16,808 nt of DNA from Proteobacteria bacterium SG_bin4 (GTDB lineage Bacteria > Pseudomonadota > Gammaproteobacteria > Burkholderiales > Nitrosomonadaceae): positions 1 through 16,808 of the forward strand of contig LWDH01000020.1 in assembly GCA_002083395.1 (NCBI GenBank), given 5' to 3'. The notes under the pieces are model-generated. The model searched no databases. It saw nothing but the letters and a program-made list of their open reading frames with translations, and was not told the origin of the DNA. A program made the position numbers and the translations under genes. How positions within the stretch are numbered: position 1 is the stretch's first letter; the number at the start of each line of letters is the position of its first letter. This document shows positions 13,176 through 16,808 of the stretch, piece after piece.

Positions 13176-14075
13176 TCAACTTCTTTTTTTGGCGCGGGGG
13201 TGCGCGGCATCGTAGATTTTGGTCAGGTGCTGAAAATCCAGATGGGTATAGACCTGGGTGGAAGTGATATGCGCATGTCCGAGCATTTCCTGGACCGCAC
13301 GCAGATCGCCGCTGGATTGCAGCAAATGGGAAGCAAACGAGTGCCGCAGGATATGCGGATGCACATTTTGTTGAATACCTTGCTGCCTTGCACGTTGCTT
13401 CAAGCGGTAACCGATAGTGCGAGGGCTGATCGCATGGCCGTGCTGTGATAAAAACAGTGCCGTTTCGCCGGTTTTGACGATTAAAGCACGTTGTTTCAGC
13501 CAGGCTTGCAACGCTTGAATTGCAAATTTACCTACCGGAATGATGCGGGTCTTGCTGCCTTTGCCAAGCACCCGGATGGTTCTCTCGGCAAAGTCGATAT
13601 CGCCGGGTTTTAACTGAGTTAATTCTGCCAGTCTCAGCCCTGAAGAATAGAATAATTCAAACATGGCGCTATCCCGGATCGATAACAAGTGATCAGCTGG
13701 AAACTGCAGCAACTGCGCCGCTTCATCAGGAGAAAGCGCATTGGGAAGTTTTTGCGGTGATTTGGGTAAGCGGATGCCAATGCACGGATTTTGCTGAAAG
13801 CGGTGCTTCCGGATTAAATAGTGATAAAAGCTGCGCCAAGCCGACAGCATTCTTGACAGACTTCTGCCGGAAAGGCCTTTGCCGTGGAGCTGCGCAATGA
13901 CATGACGGATATGGTGCGCGTGAACTTGCTCCAAGTCGCTGGGGTTAAGCTGTTTTAGCAAAACACTGATATCGCGCGAATAATTCTTGCTGGTGTGCGG
14001 CGATAACCGTCGCTCGTAAGTTAAATAGTCAATAAATGCAGTTACTAAAGATGCGGATGCGGGGCCGTCATTCAT
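13176..14075 (-). CDS. xerC: Tyrosine recombinase XerC
   Basis: A 299-residue tyrosine recombinase when started at ATG 14075, the start that leaves 17 bp after the DUF484 gene and gives the normal family length; an upstream in-frame ATG at 14150 would overlap that gene. All catalytic residues are present: Arg148 (SSGLRLAEL), Lys175 (GKGSKTR), His241 and Arg244 (HILRHSF), His267 (LGHAHI) and Tyr276 (STQVYTHLD), at nearly the same positions as in E. coli XerC. The N-terminal SAM-like core-binding domain covers about 6-90. XerC acts with XerD at dif to resolve chromosome dimers. It is the last gene of the dapF - DUF484 - xerC operon, with an inverted-repeat element right behind it. Confidence 0.95.
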   Translation of the reverse strand: MNDGPASASLVTAFIDYLTYERRLSPHTSKNYSRDISVLLKQLNPSDLEQVHAHHIRHVIAQLHGKGLSGRSLSRMLSAWRSFYHYLIRKHRFQQNPCIGIRLPKSPQKLPNALSPDEAAQLLQFPADHLLSIRDSAMFELFYSSGLRLAELTQLKPGDIDFAERTIRVLGKGSKTRIIPVGKFAIQALQAWLKQRALIVKTGETALFLSQHGHAISPRTIGYRLKQRARQQGIQQNVHPHILRHSFASHLLQSSGDLRAVQEMLGHAHITSTQVYTHLDFQHLTKIYDAAHPRAKKRS

Positions 14076-14092
14076 GACATGATTGTCTTTAT

Positions 14093-14770
14093 CTATACGG
14101 TAACGCTTTCGGCGGTTGCAAGCTGACCGTAGCGCGCTAAAGTGGTGCAAGCCAATTCCCCGAGGCGTTTTAAATGCAATATTCCCATTTCCGGGTAGAA
14201 TCTCTCTGCATCCGGGCTGCCCAGAACAAGCAAGCCGATGGTTTGCGTTGTATTTAAAGGAATCATCGCAAATGAATGCAAATGTTCCAAGTTTTCACCA
14301 AACCAGCGTTTGATTTCCTCCGCGATATGATTGCCGCAATAAGGCTGAGCCAGACTTTCGGCAATGGCTCGCACATCTTCGCTGATCGGGGTGAACTCCA
14401 CTTTCGATGGATCGGTATTCGGTATATTCCAGAAGCGCATCGCCACCAGCGGTACAGAAAAATCCTCTTTCAGACTGAAATACAACGCATTTAACAGTTC
14501 ATCCAGATTGGAAACGGAAATCAGCGTGATTGCAAGCCGGTGCATTTTTTCTCCGATCGCATCATTTTCTTCACCGAAACTAATCAATTCCAGAAGCTTG
14601 TCTTGCAGCGCGCGGTTTCTCTCTCGCAAGGAGATGATCTGACGCTCGTTCAAGGAGATGACTTTGTCGTCCTGCGGGTGCGAGATTTGAATATCCGCGA
14701 GCAAATCAGCGTAATCGTTGAAAAACTGGGGATGTTCCTGCAAAAATTGTGCGACATCTTCTGCTTTCAT
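14093..14770 (-). CDS. DUF484 family protein, GAF-like
   Basis: This 225-residue cytoplasmic protein opens with MKAEDVAQFLQEHPQFFNDY, characteristic of DUF484. A heptad-like helix (about 37-65, including ISLRERNRALQDKLLELI) is followed by a GAF-like domain (about 75-215). A ribosome binding site AAGGAA precedes the ATG by seven bases. The family is found between dapF and xerC in many proteobacteria, as here, with 17-bp gaps on both sides, so it is translated from the same transcript. Its biochemical role is not established; the linkage to xerC has suggested a part in cell division or recombination. Confidence 0.92.
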   Translation of the reverse strand: MKAEDVAQFLQEHPQFFNDYADLLADIQISHPQDDKVISLNERQIISLRERNRALQDKLLELISFGEENDAIGEKMHRLAITLISVSNLDELLNALYFSLKEDFSVPLVAMRFWNIPNTDPSKVEFTPISEDVRAIAESLAQPYCGNHIAEEIKRWFGENLEHLHSFAMIPLNTTQTIGLLVLGSPDAERFYPEMGILHLKRLGELACTTLARYGQLATAESVTV

Positions 14771-14787
14771 GATGTTTCCTTGATAGA

Positions 14788-15615
14788 TTACAAATTTATT
14801 TCGCCTTCAAACACCGTGACTGCCGGACCGGTCATCCAAACCGGTTGGTCCGCTCCTTCCCAGCGTATCGTCAGTTCGCCGCCGCGGGTACTGACGGACA
14901 CCTGCGCGTCGAGTAACCCCAGCTTGATGCCGGCAACCACCGCAGCGCATGCGCCGGTACCACAAGCAAGTGTTTCGCCCGCGCCGCGTTCAAATACGCG
15001 TAACTTGATATGACGACGATCAATCACTTGCATAAAGCCGACATTCACTTTCTTGGGAAAACGCGGGTGCCGCTCGAGCAAAGCACCCTCTGTTTCGACC
15101 GGGGCATGGTCAACATCTGTGACGACTCGAACCGCGTGCGGATTACCCATTGACAATGCGCTAATTGTAACCGGCTGGCCGGCTATTTCAAGTTGATAAG
15201 TCGGTGCAACGTGGTCTGCAATAAAAGGAATCTGCGTTGGTTCAAAAACGGGTTGTCCCATGTTGACGGTGACATTGCCGTTAATCTCCAATTTCGGCGA
15301 TATCATGCCACTCATCGTTTCGATGCGAATCTCGTTTTTTTCAGTCAGACCGTGGTCGTGTACATAGCGCACGAAACAACGGGCGCCATTGCCGCATTGT
15401 TCCACTTCACCGCCATCGGCGTTAAAGATACGATAGCGAAAATCAGCTTCACCTTCAGCCTTTTCGACCAGCAAGATTTGGTCGCAACCGATGCCGAAAT
15501 GACGATCAGCCAGAAAACGCAATTGCTGGCGATCAAGATGGATGGCCTGATGGATTCCGTCCAGCACCACGAAGTCGTTACCAAGCCCCTGCATTTTGGT
15601 GAATTTCAGTTTCAT
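14788..15615 (-). CDS. dapF: Diaminopimelate epimerase
   Basis: A 275-residue PLP-independent epimerase that converts LL- to meso-diaminopimelate for lysine and peptidoglycan synthesis. The two catalytic cysteines are Cys74 in NADGGEVEQCGNGARCF and Cys218 in GAGETLACGTGACAA. The opening KFTKMQGLGNDFVVLD and the GNPHAV motif agree. Length is normal. Its start codon lies three bases after the stop of the acetyltransferase gene, suggesting translational coupling, and DUF484 follows after 17 bp. Confidence 0.97.
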   Translation of the reverse strand: MKLKFTKMQGLGNDFVVLDGIHQAIHLDRQQLRFLADRHFGIGCDQILLVEKAEGEADFRYRIFNADGGEVEQCGNGARCFVRYVHDHGLTEKNEIRIETMSGMISPKLEINGNVTVNMGQPVFEPTQIPFIADHVAPTYQLEIAGQPVTISALSMGNPHAVRVVTDVDHAPVETEGALLERHPRFPKKVNVGFMQVIDRRHIKLRVFERGAGETLACGTGACAAVVAGIKLGLLDAQVSVSTRGGELTIRWEGADQPVWMTGPAVTVFEGEINL

Positions 15616-15618
15616 GAA

Positions 15619-16134
15619 TCAGGCATTCCAGTGTTCAAAATTAAGCGTCATCAAATAATCATTCATGAAAAATCCGCTGCCGATATCCACAATACTATCA
15701 CCCGTCACCTCAAATCCATAATGTTGATACGCTGAAATCGCATTGCGATTGTGTTTGTTGACCGTCAAAATCAATGATTGCAGATTATTTTTTCTCAATA
15801 TTTCAACCGCATCCCTCACTAGTCTGGCGCCATGGCCTTGCCGATGGTGATCGCAATGGATATATAGCTTGTCGATTTTGAGTTGACCTGGGATGGCCGT
15901 GCGCATACAGCAGGAAAAACCGATGATATTTTCGTCAAGGACCAGCTTTCGCCACCAGATATCCGGGTTCGATAATTGCTCATTGATCAATGCTGGCTGA
16001 TAGCGTTGCGTCAGCATGTATTCTATTTGTGCGGTTGAAATGATTCCAGAGTAATGATGCCGCCAGACTGTCTCGGCAAGCCTTGAAACTGTGGGAGCAT
16101 CCGGTGCTGTCATGGGCAAAATAGCGGCGGTCAT
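15619..16134 (-). CDS. GNAT family N-acetyltransferase
   Basis: A GNAT-fold protein of 171 residues from ATG 16134. The acetyl-CoA loop is RQGHGA (about 98-103), preceded by the strand LKIDKLYIHCDHH, and motif B is HNRNAISAYQHYGF (about 128-141). The substrate cannot be told; the form with KLYI and YQHYGF is common among small-molecule or protein acetyltransferases of the RimI/YjhQ-like kind. A TTG at 16158 would add eight residues and an ATG at 16113 would remove seven; no ribosome binding site decides. It lies 38 bp after the membrane-protein gene and 3 bp before dapF, so it belongs to that operon. Confidence 0.85.
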   Translation of the reverse strand: MTAAILPMTAPDAPTVSRLAETVWRHHYSGIISTAQIEYMLTQRYQPALINEQLSNPDIWWRKLVLDENIIGFSCCMRTAIPGQLKIDKLYIHCDHHRQGHGARLVRDAVEILRKNNLQSLILTVNKHNRNAISAYQHYGFEVTGDSIVDIGSGFFMNDYLMTLNFEHWNA

Positions 16135-16172
16135 GATATCAAGTAGTGAACAAAACAACTATCGTAGGTTTT

Positions 16173-16607
16173 TCAACAGTTGGCAGAAGACAAAATGAGA
16201 GGCGGTTTATTGAATTTTTTGCGCATGGTGTTGATGGCGTGTAAAACAGTGCGTTGTCCGACAATCCTTGCTTCTAGCTTGCGTTTACCAGGGAAGTCAA
16301 TAAAAGAGATGCCTATCAGCATCGTGAGCAGACCTTGCCCCGGTAGAAATAGCATCAGGAAACCCGCAATCAAGAATATCGTACCGACGAAATTTTTGAT
16401 GATCAGCCCAATAACGCGTAACACAGGGTGATGGTCTTTCATCCAGTAGCGAGGGACTCGCAGGTCAAAATAGTCGCTTGGCAGGCGGATCAGGATCCAT
16501 GGAATGGCGATTAGAGAACCTATAAAGCCGATAATGGATGCGATTGTTAGGCCAATGAGCACATCGATAGGTATCCATTGTTGAATATAGAGGATCAAGT
16601 TTTCCAT
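16173..16607 (-). CDS. Small integral membrane protein (PGPGW-like)
   Basis: A 144-residue protein from ATG 16607, with hydrophobic segments at about 14-40, 64-88 and 88-104. The segment LPGQGLLTMLIGISFIDFPG resembles the PGPGW-type motif of small bacterial inner-membrane proteins, followed by a basic cytoplasmic tail (KRKLEARIVG, MRKKFNKPPL). A TTG at 16637 would add ten residues. No ribosome binding site is clear. A weak -10, TATAAC, is at 16661-16666 on the minus strand. It probably leads the operon with the acetyltransferase, dapF, DUF484 and xerC. The function is unknown. Confidence 0.75.
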   Translation of the reverse strand: MENLILYIQQWIPIDVLIGLTIASIIGFIGSLIAIPWILIRLPSDYFDLRVPRYWMKDHHPVLRVIGLIIKNFVGTIFLIAGFLMLFLPGQGLLTMLIGISFIDFPGKRKLEARIVGQRTVLHAINTMRKKFNKPPLILSSANC

Positions 16608-16697
16608 AAAAAAATACCGGCATGATAGAAATGACAATTGAATTCATTTACGAAGTGAAAGTTATACCGGATAGATCGCTAAACGGAAATAGATCGT

Positions 16698-16734
16698 AAA
16701 AAAAACCTGCTGCCGGATCGCCCAACAGCAGGTT
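16698..16734 (-). terminator. Rho-independent terminator on the minus strand
   Basis: AACCTGCTG (16704-16712) and CAGCAGGTT (16726-16734) form a 9-bp stem with a 13-nt loop, followed on the minus strand by eight T (complement of 16698-16705). It ends the transcript of the gene entering from the right edge and separates it from the membrane-protein operon. Confidence 0.85.
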
Positions 16735-16758
16735 GATGTTATTACATCTGTAAGCGGA

Positions 16759-16808
16759 TTAAGGAACAATTCTGTTGTTCAGAATTTCGCGGCTGGCGCC
16801 GTTCCAGG
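16759..16808 (-). CDS. 3' end of a minus-strand gene cut by the window edge
   Basis: The terminator at 16698-16734 implies a gene ending just to its right. One minus-strand frame reads WNGASREILNNRIVP and stops at TAA (16759-16761). The other two frames are less protein-like or stop at once or beyond. Too little is visible to name a family. Confidence 0.4.
   Translation of the reverse strand, partial: WNGASREILNNRIVP

Noticed and set aside
16168..16177. GTTTTTCAAC resembling the MITE terminal repeat
   Set aside because: Only ten bases match, there is no partner repeat, and it overlaps the end of the membrane-protein gene.

Overview
The window looks like chromosome of a betaproteobacterial ammonia oxidiser of the Nitrosomonas type. 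The inference rests on the gene order dapF - DUF484 - xerC - hslV - hslU, on fmdB - aspS - nudB, on protein sequences that read as betaproteobacterial, on moderate GC content, and on an inorganic-carbon gene pair that suits a chemolithoautotroph. The species cannot be named from the sequence alone.

Left part, 1-2413, is accessory. It opens with the 3' part of an FGE-sulfatase (C-type-lectin fold) gene. The last 25 codons of its fold look like the variable region of a diversity-generating retroelement (DGR), with NNC codons at candidate Asn positions. Next comes a REP-associated tyrosine transposase (RAYT) framed by REP palindromes: three upstream and two downstream, with two REP pairs forming an 81-bp near-perfect inverted repeat around the gene. 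An orphan secreted protein with an apparent internal duplication follows.

2414-6184 is a plus-strand block. A 338-bp leader with competing inverted repeats precedes a carbonic-anhydrase-like protein carrying CxDxR and HxxCG metal-site motifs. It is followed by a SulP-family anion transporter without a STAS domain, with a CRP/FNR-type palindrome in front. Together they suggest bicarbonate uptake and interconversion. A MobA-like nucleotidyltransferase ends the block.

6214-10844 is minus strand. Read in transcription order it holds a periplasmic-binding-protein-like receptor with three C-terminal membrane segments, an FmdB zinc ribbon protein, aspS (with the non-discriminating signature) and nudB.

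11022-16607 is also minus strand: a membrane protein, a GNAT acetyltransferase, dapF, DUF484 and xerC in a tight operon, then a 140-bp MITE-like element with 16-bp terminal inverted repeats, then hslV and hslU. At the right edge, a rho-independent terminator and about 16 codons mark the 3' end of another minus-strand gene.

No tRNA, rRNA or CRISPR array was seen. The candidates for something unusual are the DGR-like variable tail with a REP hairpin just behind it, and the carbonic-anhydrase-like/SulP pair with its control region.
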